DNA of 64,000 nucleotides from Hanstruepera ponticola (GTDB taxonomy: Bacteria > Bacteroidota > Bacteroidia > Flavobacteriales > Flavobacteriaceae). A model generated the notes under the pieces. That model did no database searches. It was not told the origin of the DNA and saw only the letters and a list, made by a program, of their open reading frames with translations. This document shows positions 33,119-41,337 of this stretch, one piece after another (position 1 is the first letter of the stretch; every line of letters begins with the position of its first letter). The stretch is taken from assembly GCF_012931685.1 (NCBI RefSeq), contig NZ_JABANC010000004.1, positions 62,001 to 126,000 on the forward strand. The letters are read 5' to 3'. The position numbers and the translations under genes were made by a program.

Positions 33119-34612
33119 TTATAATTGAAACCAATCTTTAATAATTACATCAGCTTCAGATTTACCGCTTAATGATTTATGATTAAACTCATTTGAGTTT
33201 TTATCATAGTCATAATCTAAAGCCCACTCTGTATGCTTTTGAGCGAGTTCAATAATGCTATCGCAAACATACTTTATTTCATCATCTGTTGTAGTTGGGT
33301 GAATAGACATACGTATCCAACCTGGTTTACGTGTTAATTCACCAAGAGAAATTTCTTGAGTCAATTCGTGAGACGTTTCATAATCTACATGCAGTAAGTA
33401 ATGACCATAAGTACCTGCACAACTACAACCACCTCTCGTTTGGATACCAAATCTATCATTTAATAGTTTCACACCCAGATTATAATGTAAATCATCAATA
33501 TAAAAGGAGATTACACCCAACCTATTTTGATGTTGACCTGCAAGGATATTGATATTATCAATTAATCCTAAAGCCTTAAACACATAATCGATTATTTGAT
33601 GTTCTCGTTTAAGCATTTTGTCAACACCCATTTGTTCTTTCAACCTAATAGCTAAAGCAGTTCGCATGGTTTGTAAAAAACCTGGTGTTCCACCATCTTC
33701 ACGATCCTCAATATTATCGATATACTTATGTTCTCCCCAAGGATTAGTCCAACTCACTGTTCCTCCTCCAGGACAATCAGGAATCATGTTCTTATACAAT
33801 TTTTTATTAAATATAAGAACACCTGATGAACCAGGTCCTCCTAAAAATTTATGTGGTGAAAAGAAAATAGCATCTAATGCTCGGTCGTCGTTTTCAGGGT
33901 GCATATCAATATCAACATAAGGTGCTGAACACGCATAATCTACAAAACAAACGCCACCGTGATTATGCATAAGTTCGGCTACATCGTGAACAGGATTTTG
34001 AATGCCTGTCACGTTGGAACCATGAATAATTGAAGCAATTTTTATGGTACAATCTTTATGTTCTACTAAAAGTTTTTCTAAATTCTCTAAACTGAATAAA
34101 CCATCTTCTCCTGGAGGAATAACCACAACTTTGGCTATTGTTTCCAACCATGTTGTTTGATTAGAGTGATGCTCCATATGCGTAATAAACACAATAGGAC
34201 ACATTTCTTCTGGTACTTGAGTATGTTTACTCAAATTCTCGGGGATTTTTAAGCCTAAAATTCGTTGAAATTTATTAACAACACCTGTCATTCCATTACC
34301 TGAAACAATCAGAACATCATCATCATTGCAGTTTACATGCTTTTTAATAATGTTTTTAGCTTCATGGTAAGCTTTTGTCATCGCTGTTCCAGAAACTGTG
34401 GTTTCAGTATGTGTATTAGCGACATAAGGACCAAATTCATTGCACATTTTCTCTTCAATGGGTCTATATAAGCGACCAGAAGCTGTCCAATCAGTATAAA
34501 GTATTTTTTTCTTACCAAAAGGCGATTCAAATTCTTGATCAATTCCAATAATGTTATTTCTAAACGTTTTGAAATAGGATTCTAAATCTGTTGACTTTTT
34601 ACTATCTGACAT
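33119..34612 (-). CDS. Class V aminotransferase (cysteine desulfurase/selenocysteine lyase-like)
   Basis: 497 aa from the ATG at 34612 (MSDSKKSTDLESYFKTFR); starts at 34624 and 34645 are possible but less conserved. PLP fold type I enzyme: YTDWTASGRLY, NTHTETTVSGTAMT, VDYACSAPYVDID and the PLP lysine in FFSPHKFLGGPGSSG. A Cys-rich GGCSCAGTYGHYL segment near the C terminus resembles the catalytic loop of desulfurases. It could mobilise sulfur, but longer than IscS/SufS and with different ends, so the substrate is open. Confidence 0.82.
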   Translation of the reverse strand: MSDSKKSTDLESYFKTFRNNIIGIDQEFESPFGKKKILYTDWTASGRLYRPIEEKMCNEFGPYVANTHTETTVSGTAMTKAYHEAKNIIKKHVNCNDDDVLIVSGNGMTGVVNKFQRILGLKIPENLSKHTQVPEEMCPIVFITHMEHHSNQTTWLETIAKVVVIPPGEDGLFSLENLEKLLVEHKDCTIKIASIIHGSNVTGIQNPVHDVAELMHNHGGVCFVDYACSAPYVDIDMHPENDDRALDAIFFSPHKFLGGPGSSGVLIFNKKLYKNMIPDCPGGGTVSWTNPWGEHKYIDNIEDREDGGTPGFLQTMRTALAIRLKEQMGVDKMLKREHQIIDYVFKALGLIDNINILAGQHQNRLGVISFYIDDLHYNLGVKLLNDRFGIQTRGGCSCAGTYGHYLLHVDYETSHELTQEISLGELTRKPGWIRMSIHPTTTDDEIKYVCDSIIELAQKHTEWALDYDYDKNSNEFNHKSLSGKSEADVIIKDWFQL

Positions 34613-34650
34613 TGCAGTAATCATGGCTATTAAATTATAAGGCAAAAGTA

Positions 34651-36039
34651 CTAAATATTAGCGACAGCTTCTATTTCTGAAATAATTTTATCTGCTAAAG
34701 TATCTGCCTCATTTTGTGAAGGTGCTTCGGTATAAATTCTGATTATTGGTTCTGTATTACTTTTGCGTAAATGCACCCAGCTATCGGCAAAATCTATTTT
34801 CACACCATCAATAGTAGTTAAATTTTCATGTGCATATTCTGTCTCCATTGTCTTAAGAATACCATCAACATCCAAAGATGGAGTCAATTGAATTTTCTTC
34901 TTACTCATATAATAATTAGGATAGGAAGCACGTAACGTACTAACAGACATTTTTTTATCTGCCAAAAGACTTAAAAACAAAGCCACACCAACTAAAGCAT
35001 CACGACCATAATGTAATTCAGGATAGATTATACCTCCATTACCTTCACCTCCTATTATCGCATTGTTTCGTTTCATGAGTTCAACAACATTAACTTCACC
35101 AACTGCACTGGCTTCATAGGTACCTCCATGTTTTTCAGTAACATCACGTAAGGCTCTAGTGGAACTCATATTACTGACTGTATTTCCTGGAGTTTCTGAG
35201 AGTACATAGTCAGCACAGGCAACCAACGTATATTCTTCACCAAACATTTCGCCTTTTTCATCCATAAACGCTAACCGGTCAACATCTGGATCGACAACAA
35301 TTCCAAAATCAGCGTGCTCTTTTACAACAGCTTCAGATAAATCAGTTAAATGTTCCTTTAAAGGTTCTGGGTTATGAGGAAACTGACCATTAGGTTCACA
35401 ATACAATTTTACAGGATGAACACCTAATCTTTCTAATAGCAATGGAATTGCAATGCCACCTGTTGAATTTACACCATCAACAACCACTTTAAACTTTGCA
35501 TCTTCTATGGCTTTTTTATTTACAAGCGGTAAATTTAAAACCTCATCAATATGCATATCGATATAGGCTTGATTTTTAGTAATCTTACCCAAGCTATCAA
35601 CATCAGCAAAGGACATATTATCAGATTCTGCTATTTCTAATATTTTCGCACCTTCGGCACCATTTAAAAACTCACCTTTACTGTTCAATAATTTTAAAGC
35701 ATTCCATTGTTTTGGGTTATGGCTTGCCGTTAGTATTATACCACCATCGGCATGTTCCATGGGAACTGCAACCTCTACAGTTGGAGTTGTGGACAACCCT
35801 AAATCAACCACATGAATACCTAATCCAACCAAGGTGTTCATAACCAAGTTCTGAATCATTTCACCAGAAATTCGAGCATCACGTCCCACAACAACTTTAT
35901 GAGTATCTTTGTTTCGTTGCTGTTTTAACCAAACACCATAAGCCGATGCAAATTTTACGGCATCAATTGGTGTTAAGTTCTCTCCTACCGCTCCACCAAT
36001 AGTGCCTCGTATTCCTGATATAGATTTTATAAGTGTCAT
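34651..36039 (-). CDS. glmM: Phosphoglucosamine mutase
   Basis: 462 aa from MTLIKSISGIRGTIGG at 36039. Contains the phospho-serine loop ILTASHNPKQWNALK, the metal-binding VDPDVDRLAF, the sugar-binding GGEGNGGIIYPE and the phosphate-binding RKSNTEPIIRIYTEA of alpha-D-phosphohexomutases. It converts glucosamine-6-phosphate to glucosamine-1-phosphate for cell-wall and LPS precursors. Phosphomannomutase activity cannot be excluded from sequence alone. Confidence 0.88.
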   Translation of the reverse strand: MTLIKSISGIRGTIGGAVGENLTPIDAVKFASAYGVWLKQQRNKDTHKVVVGRDARISGEMIQNLVMNTLVGLGIHVVDLGLSTTPTVEVAVPMEHADGGIILTASHNPKQWNALKLLNSKGEFLNGAEGAKILEIAESDNMSFADVDSLGKITKNQAYIDMHIDEVLNLPLVNKKAIEDAKFKVVVDGVNSTGGIAIPLLLERLGVHPVKLYCEPNGQFPHNPEPLKEHLTDLSEAVVKEHADFGIVVDPDVDRLAFMDEKGEMFGEEYTLVACADYVLSETPGNTVSNMSSTRALRDVTEKHGGTYEASAVGEVNVVELMKRNNAIIGGEGNGGIIYPELHYGRDALVGVALFLSLLADKKMSVSTLRASYPNYYMSKKKIQLTPSLDVDGILKTMETEYAHENLTTIDGVKIDFADSWVHLRKSNTEPIIRIYTEAPSQNEADTLADKIISEIEAVANI

Positions 36040-36110
36040 GTTTTTTAAAAATTTGAACAAATATAAGTTTTCTGTATGTTTTCTATATTACGAATTTGTA
36101 AATTCACAGA

Positions 36111-36719
36111 ATGAATTTTCTAGCGCATATATATCTTTCAGGAAACAATGAAAGTATTACAATTGGTAATTTTATTGCTGATGGAATTCGTGGAAAAAAG
36201 TACAAGAACTACCCTAAAGATTTACAAATTGGAATCCTGTTACATCGTGAAATAGACACCTTTACTGATGCGCATCCTATTGTAAGACAAAGCACCAAGC
36301 GCCTTCACAAAAACTATAGTCATTATTCTGGTGTGATTGTAGATATTCTTTACGACCATTTTTTAGCAAAAAACTGGCATAAATATTCCGAAACACCTTT
36401 AGACATATATGTTGAAAAATTTTACAAATCGTTAGAAGACAATTTTCAAATTTTACCTGAACGCACAAAAAAAATGATGCCATTTATGATTGCAGATAAC
36501 TGGTTATTAAACTACGCCAAAATTGAAGGCATCCAACGCGTTCTAGACGGCATGAACAGGCGAACTCAAAACAGATCAAAAATGAATAAGGCTACCACTG
36601 AACTTAATACTTACTATTCTGAATTTGAGAATGAATTCACGTTGTTTTTTGATGAACTCATTTTGTTTTCTAATAATAAACGGATAGAATTAACTATCAA
36701 GCTAAATAACCAACCATGA
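36111..36719 (+). CDS. Acyl carrier protein phosphodiesterase-like protein (AcpH/DUF479)
   Basis: 202 aa. MNFLAHIYLSG, IGNFIADGIRGK, LHREIDTFTDAHP and VDILYDHFLAKNW are the metal-binding motifs of the HD-like AcpH family, which in E. coli removes phosphopantetheine from ACP. It is the first gene of a five-gene run on the plus strand; the next gene starts inside its stop (ATGA). Confidence 0.85.
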   Translation: MNFLAHIYLSGNNESITIGNFIADGIRGKKYKNYPKDLQIGILLHREIDTFTDAHPIVRQSTKRLHKNYSHYSGVIVDILYDHFLAKNWHKYSETPLDIYVEKFYKSLEDNFQILPERTKKMMPFMIADNWLLNYAKIEGIQRVLDGMNRRTQNRSKMNKATTELNTYYSEFENEFTLFFDELILFSNNKRIELTIKLNNQP

Positions 36720-38422
36720 GAAAATTACTTATAATATTTTTTTTTATTAGCATAGCTTTTAGTTGCAATAAGCGAAACACGTCAACTCAAGAGAGTCAAA
36801 CTCATGAATATGGCCTTATTACTGAAAAAGCCATGGTGGTTTCAGCCAGAAAAGAAGCCTCAAAAATTGGTAGTTATATCCTTGAAAAAGGCGGCAATGT
36901 GTTCGATGCCATGATGGCAACTGAAATGGCGTTAGCTGTTTGTTACCCATCTGCTGGGAATCTAGGTGGTGGTGGTTTTATGGTATACCGCATGAGCAAT
37001 GGTGATGTTGGCGCTTTAGATTATCGCGAAAAAGCACCATTGGCAGCTTCAAAAAATATGTATTTAGATTCTTTAGAAAATGTCATCCCATTAAAAAGTA
37101 TTCTTGGTGAGCTAGCTGTTGGTGTTCCTGGAACTGTGGCTGGAGTTTTTGAAGCGCAACAAAAATTTGGAAAATTATCAGTAAGCGAAATTTTGGAGCC
37201 TGTTATAGAACTTGCTAATAAGGGCTATAAAGTGACTGAAAAACAAGCGGAAAGATTTAACTTACACGATAGCATATTTAGGGCTGTTAATGGCAAAGAA
37301 ATTCTATATTCAAAAAATAAAAAAGCTGGTGACACTATAAAAAATATTCAACTAGCAAAAACATTGCAACGGATTGCCTTAAATGGTAAAGATGAGTTTT
37401 ACAAAGGTGAAACAGCCAAAATATTGGTTGAGTACTTATCTGAAAGAGGTGGCATTATAACTTTGGAAGATTTAGCTAATTATGAAGCCATATGGCGCGA
37501 ACCTATTACCTTTAAATATAAAGATATCAACATAATTTCCATGTCTCCACCTTCAAGTGGCGGAATTTGTTTAGCACAAATCATGAAAATGATTGAACCC
37601 TATGAATTAAAAGAATTTGGTCATAATTCTCTTAAAACCATTCAACTACTTTCAGAAGCTGAAAGACGTGCTTATGCCGATAGAAATTATTTTTTAGGTG
37701 ATCCTGATTTTGTTCAGATTCCAACAGATACCTTGTTGAGTGACACGTATCTTTATAATCGTATGCGTGATTTTTCGTTTGAAAAAGCTACACCTTCTAG
37801 CGAAGTGTTTCATGGAAATATTGAATTTGTTGAAAGTGATGAAACAACACACTACTCTATTGTAGATCAATTTGGAAACGCGATATCAGTAACAACCACA
37901 TTAAACAATACGTTTGGCTCCCAATTGTTTTGTTCAGAACTTGGCTTTTTTCTAAATAACGAAATGGACGATTTTAGCAGCAAAGCTGGTGCACCCAATA
38001 TGTATGGTTTAACTGGTGCAGAAGCCAATAGTATTGAGCCAGAAAAGCGTATGTTAAGTTCTATGACACCGACAATTGTTGAAAAGAACGGAAAACTCTT
38101 AATGACTCTAGGAACTCCTGGTGGATCAACTATTATAACATCCGTTCTACAAACTATTTTAAATGTAGAAGAGTTTGAAATGACTATGCAAGAAGCTGTT
38201 AGTGCACCAAGATTTCACCATCAATGGTTGCCAGATTATATTCGTATGGAACCTAATAAATTTAGCAAAGCATTAATTCGCCAATTAGAAGCAAAGGGAT
38301 ACACTATTAACGAAGAACGCTCACCAGTTATAGGTATTGTTGATGGTATATTAGTGACTGATGACGGTAAACTAGAAGGTGGTGCCGACTGGCGTGGAGA
38401 TGATACAGCTATAGGGTTTTAA
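36716..38422 (+). CDS. ggt: Gamma-glutamyltransferase, lipoprotein form
   Basis: 568 aa. Lipobox with Cys17 (ISIAFSC). An Ntn hydrolase that self-cleaves before T377 (TTHYSIVDQFGNAISVTTTLN), splitting into large and small subunits; it transfers or hydrolyses gamma-glutamyl groups, e.g. of glutathione, in the periplasm. The conserved GSTII and GTPGG segments appear near the C terminus. The start overlaps the AcpH-like gene stop by four bases (ATGA). Confidence 0.92.
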   Translation: MRKLLIIFFFISIAFSCNKRNTSTQESQTHEYGLITEKAMVVSARKEASKIGSYILEKGGNVFDAMMATEMALAVCYPSAGNLGGGGFMVYRMSNGDVGALDYREKAPLAASKNMYLDSLENVIPLKSILGELAVGVPGTVAGVFEAQQKFGKLSVSEILEPVIELANKGYKVTEKQAERFNLHDSIFRAVNGKEILYSKNKKAGDTIKNIQLAKTLQRIALNGKDEFYKGETAKILVEYLSERGGIITLEDLANYEAIWREPITFKYKDINIISMSPPSSGGICLAQIMKMIEPYELKEFGHNSLKTIQLLSEAERRAYADRNYFLGDPDFVQIPTDTLLSDTYLYNRMRDFSFEKATPSSEVFHGNIEFVESDETTHYSIVDQFGNAISVTTTLNNTFGSQLFCSELGFFLNNEMDDFSSKAGAPNMYGLTGAEANSIEPEKRMLSSMTPTIVEKNGKLLMTLGTPGGSTIITSVLQTILNVEEFEMTMQEAVSAPRFHHQWLPDYIRMEPNKFSKALIRQLEAKGYTINEERSPVIGIVDGILVTDDGKLEGGADWRGDDTAIGF

Positions 38423-38423
38423 A

Positions 38424-39092
38424 ATGGATTTTATAACTGAATTAAAACATACATTTCAATCTCAAGCTAATCATGATTATGCAGCACAAATGTCTGCATA
38501 CATGCTAAATAAATTTCCATTTTATGGTATAAAGGCACCTTTACGACGTTCGCTATCCAAACCTATTATAGAAAAACATAAACTTGAAATTCGCGATACA
38601 GTTAGAACACTTGCTTTCGATTTATATGATATTCCGCAACGTGAAATGCATATGGTAGCCATTGAGTTATTTGAAAAGCAACTACGAAAATCCTATAAAA
38701 AAGAGGACATCATACTCATTGAAAAACTAATCACCACCAATTCATGGTGGGATTCAGTCGATTTTATTGCCAAACAAATATTGGGAAAATATTTGTTGCT
38801 TTACAAAGAAGAAATGCCTACAGTCATTTCAAAATTTTCAAATTCAAAAAATTTATGGTTACAAAGAAGCAGTATCATCTTTCAACTGGGCTATAAAGAA
38901 AAGACTGACGAGGCATTATTGTTTAAACAATGTTTAATTCACAAAGAATCTGATGAATTTTTCATAAAAAAAGCAATTGGTTGGGCGTTAAGAGAATACG
39001 GGAAAGTGAATCCAACTGCAGTATTAGATTTTGTAAATTCCAACACTTTAAAACCCTTAAGTAAACGCGAAGCTATTAGACGATTAATATGA
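38424..39092 (+). CDS. DNA alkylation repair protein, AlkD-like HEAT repeat glycosylase
   Basis: 222 aa of helical HEAT-like repeats: YGIKAPLRRSLSKPI, IPQREMHMVAIELFEKQL, TTNSWWDSVDFIAKQILG and IKKAIGWALREYGKVNP, typical of the AlkD/AlkC family that removes N3/N7-alkylpurines. The aromatic/acidic pair (W, D in WWDSVDF) used for catalysis is present. Starts one base after the ggt stop and overlaps the next start (ATGA). Confidence 0.85.
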   Translation: MDFITELKHTFQSQANHDYAAQMSAYMLNKFPFYGIKAPLRRSLSKPIIEKHKLEIRDTVRTLAFDLYDIPQREMHMVAIELFEKQLRKSYKKEDIILIEKLITTNSWWDSVDFIAKQILGKYLLLYKEEMPTVISKFSNSKNLWLQRSSIIFQLGYKEKTDEALLFKQCLIHKESDEFFIKKAIGWALREYGKVNPTAVLDFVNSNTLKPLSKREAIRRLI

Positions 39093-39979
39093 TAGATATT
39101 GTAATTCTTACTGACAAACGCTATTTAAAAGATTCTAAAAACGATGCATACAAACACAATGTGTTTTATGAAGATTTCTTGGTGCAAGACGCATTAAATA
39201 AGCAAGGCTTAAAAACCTTACGATTAGCTTGGGATGACGATAATTTTAATTGGTCAGAAACCAAAGCAGTTTTATTTAGAACAACTTGGGATTACTTTGA
39301 TAGATTTAATGAGTTTTCAAAATGGCTAACTCAAGTATCCGAAGTAACTACCTTATTCAATTCTGAAAATATTATTCGTTGGAATCTGGATAAACACTAT
39401 TTATTAGATTTAGAAAAAGCTGGTGTTCGCATTGCCAAAACCCATTTCATTGAAACAGGAACAAGTATAACTTTGGTTCAACTACATGAACAGCTCAATT
39501 GGGAAGAAACGGTTTTAAAACCCTGTATTTCTGGTGCTGCAAGACATACCTATAAACTCAATAAAAATAACTTATCAGAACACGAGTCTATATTCAAGGC
39601 ATTAATCACTCAAGAATCAATGATGCTACAACCCTTTCAGCACAATATTGTATCAGAAGGTGAGTTATCATTAATGGTCTTTAACGGACAGTTTACACAC
39701 GCTGTTTTAAAAAAAGCAAAAGACGGTGATTTTAGGGTTCAGGATGATTTTGGTGGAACCGTTCATGGCTACGTGCCTTCGAAAGAAGAAATTGCATTTG
39801 CCCAAAATGCCGTAAAAGCATGTCCAGAATTGCCCATTTACGCTAGAGTTGATATCTTTACAGATAACCAAGGGCAAATAGCACTTTCAGAATTAGAACT
39901 TATTGAACCTGAATTGTGGTTTAGAAATCACCCCAAAGCTGCTGATGTTTTAGCTAGAAGTTTAAAGGCAAAAATCTAA
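39089..39979 (+). CDS. ATP-grasp ligase-like protein
   Basis: 296 aa. N-terminal Rossmann-like part (IVILTDKRYLKD, FRTTWDYFDRFNEF) and a C-terminal ATP-grasp domain with VLKPCISGAARHTYKL, SLMVFNGQFTHAVLKKAKDGDFRVQ and ARVDIFTD..IALSELELIEPELWF. Family resemblance is to RimK/glutathione-synthetase-like enzymes that join an acid to an amine. Overlaps the AlkD-like gene. Substrates unknown. Confidence 0.8.
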   Translation: MIDIVILTDKRYLKDSKNDAYKHNVFYEDFLVQDALNKQGLKTLRLAWDDDNFNWSETKAVLFRTTWDYFDRFNEFSKWLTQVSEVTTLFNSENIIRWNLDKHYLLDLEKAGVRIAKTHFIETGTSITLVQLHEQLNWEETVLKPCISGAARHTYKLNKNNLSEHESIFKALITQESMMLQPFQHNIVSEGELSLMVFNGQFTHAVLKKAKDGDFRVQDDFGGTVHGYVPSKEEIAFAQNAVKACPELPIYARVDIFTDNQGQIALSELELIEPELWFRNHPKAADVLARSLKAKI

Positions 39980-39983
39980 TAAA

Positions 39984-40700
39984 ATGACGTTTAAGAGAGT
40001 TCTTAAAATAACTGCTGGATTAGTGATATTTTTCACCTTGCCTAGTCTATTATTTTTTGGATTTGTCTATTTTAAATACAATGAAGATTTACCTCAAGGT
40101 AAACAAGGCGAACAAGCTGAAGCGCTTGCGCAATCTATGCTCAAAGCACTTGACTATGAAGCTTATAAAAACACGAATTATATAGAATGGACCTTTAAAA
40201 ATCGTCATCATTATAAATGGCAGAAAGACCAAAATACGTGTGTGGTATACTGGAAAGAATATAAAGTAGATTTAAACTTAAATAGTCCTTCAGAATCTAA
40301 AGCTTATGTACATAATTTTAAGGTTGAAGGCGAACAAGCTAAAGAATTAATAAGTGAAGCGACTGATTACTTTAATAACGATTCCTTTTGGCTTGTGGCT
40401 CCTTACAAGGTTTTGGACCCAGGAACTCAAAGAAGCCTTGTAAAAACAGAATCTGGTGAAGAAGGTTTAATGGTAACATACACATCTGGAGGCACAACAC
40501 CAGGTGATTCCTATGTTTGGATTTTAGACAAAAACCATAAACCTACAAAGTTTAAAATGTGGGTTGATATTTTACCAATTGGCGGACTAGAAGCGTCATG
40601 GACAGATTGGACAACCACTGAAAGTGGTGCGCAGTTGCCAACATTTCATGAACTACTTTTTTTAGGTATTGAAATGGGTAATGTTAAAGGAACCAATTAA
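39984..40700 (+). CDS. Conserved hypothetical membrane-anchored protein
   Basis: 238 aa. One N-terminal membrane anchor (residues 10-30, LVIFFTLPSLLFFGFVYF), then a soluble domain (YIEWTFKNRHHYKWQKDQ, YWKEYKVDLN, TTPGDSYVWILDKNHKPTKFKMW). I recognise it only as a Bacteroidota-restricted conserved protein. Last gene of the run that begins at 36111, four bases after the ATP-grasp gene. Function unknown. Confidence 0.72.
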   Translation: MTFKRVLKITAGLVIFFTLPSLLFFGFVYFKYNEDLPQGKQGEQAEALAQSMLKALDYEAYKNTNYIEWTFKNRHHYKWQKDQNTCVVYWKEYKVDLNLNSPSESKAYVHNFKVEGEQAKELISEATDYFNNDSFWLVAPYKVLDPGTQRSLVKTESGEEGLMVTYTSGGTTPGDSYVWILDKNHKPTKFKMWVDILPIGGLEASWTDWTTTESGAQLPTFHELLFLGIEMGNVKGTN

Positions 40701-40708
40701 TCTGAAAC

Positions 40709-41236
40709 TCACTTACTGCTCTGCCCTTTAAATTGTTGGTCTTTTAATTTAAACATCACATTAAACGTGGTCAAACTACCATAACTTCTAGTAATATATT
40801 GTTGTAAATCTATTTTTTCCTGTTCATCTAAATTTTTACTAGAATTTATTTTTTGCTCCATGACTCGCAATCTATCGCGAACCATAGTTATTTTATGAAA
40901 AAAACTATCAATTGGCACTTCTTTACTTTGTAATGACGTATCGCCTGGCTCTAAAATCAATTTACCGCCTTTCCACTTATCTGCAATATGAACAACTTCA
41001 GACACGTCACTATACTTCTTTAAAATCTCGACCAGACTACTCTCTACATCAAAAAAACTAACCGTGTCCACATCATCTTCAGCAGCCTCAATAACTTCAA
41101 ATTCTGAATCAATATCAATAGTTTCCAATCCGTTATCTATAAAAGTAACCCAATAATGTTTCGAAGTTACATTGGTAACAACTCCCTTACCATATTCGGG
41201 ATGATTAATTCGTGAGCTTATTCCGAGTAATTTCAT
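40709..41236 (-). CDS. Hypothetical protein with N-terminal Tudor/KOW-like domain
   Basis: 175 aa from MKLLGISSRINHPEYGKGVVTNVT at 41236; the longer frame to 41305 adds a hydrophobic, unconserved stretch. The first 50 residues form a small beta barrel (YGKGVVTNVTSKHYWVTFIDNG) like the DUF3553/UvrD-tail Tudor-like domains, the rest is helical. It lies head-to-head with uvrA across about 100 bases. No assigned function. Confidence 0.65.
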   Translation of the reverse strand: MKLLGISSRINHPEYGKGVVTNVTSKHYWVTFIDNGLETIDIDSEFEVIEAAEDDVDTVSFFDVESSLVEILKKYSDVSEVVHIADKWKGGKLILEPGDTSLQSKEVPIDSFFHKITMVRDRLRVMEQKINSSKNLDEQEKIDLQQYITRSYGSLTTFNVMFKLKDQQFKGQSSK

Positions 41237-41314
41237 GTTTTTTAATTTTATTTCTTCTACAATAATAATAAAAATCATGAATAGTAGGTCACTAAAAATT
41301 AACATCTAAAATTG

Positions 41315-41322
41315 TACCTTTG
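41315..41322 (+). promoter_or_regulatory. uvrA -7 element, near-leaderless start predicted
   Basis: TACCTTTG, an exact TAnnTTTG. The uvrA ATG is at 41338, so the expected 5' leader is about 8-12 nt. No clear -33 TTG at the right spacing. Confidence 0.5.
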
Positions 41323-41337
41323 CAACTTTGCAATACT

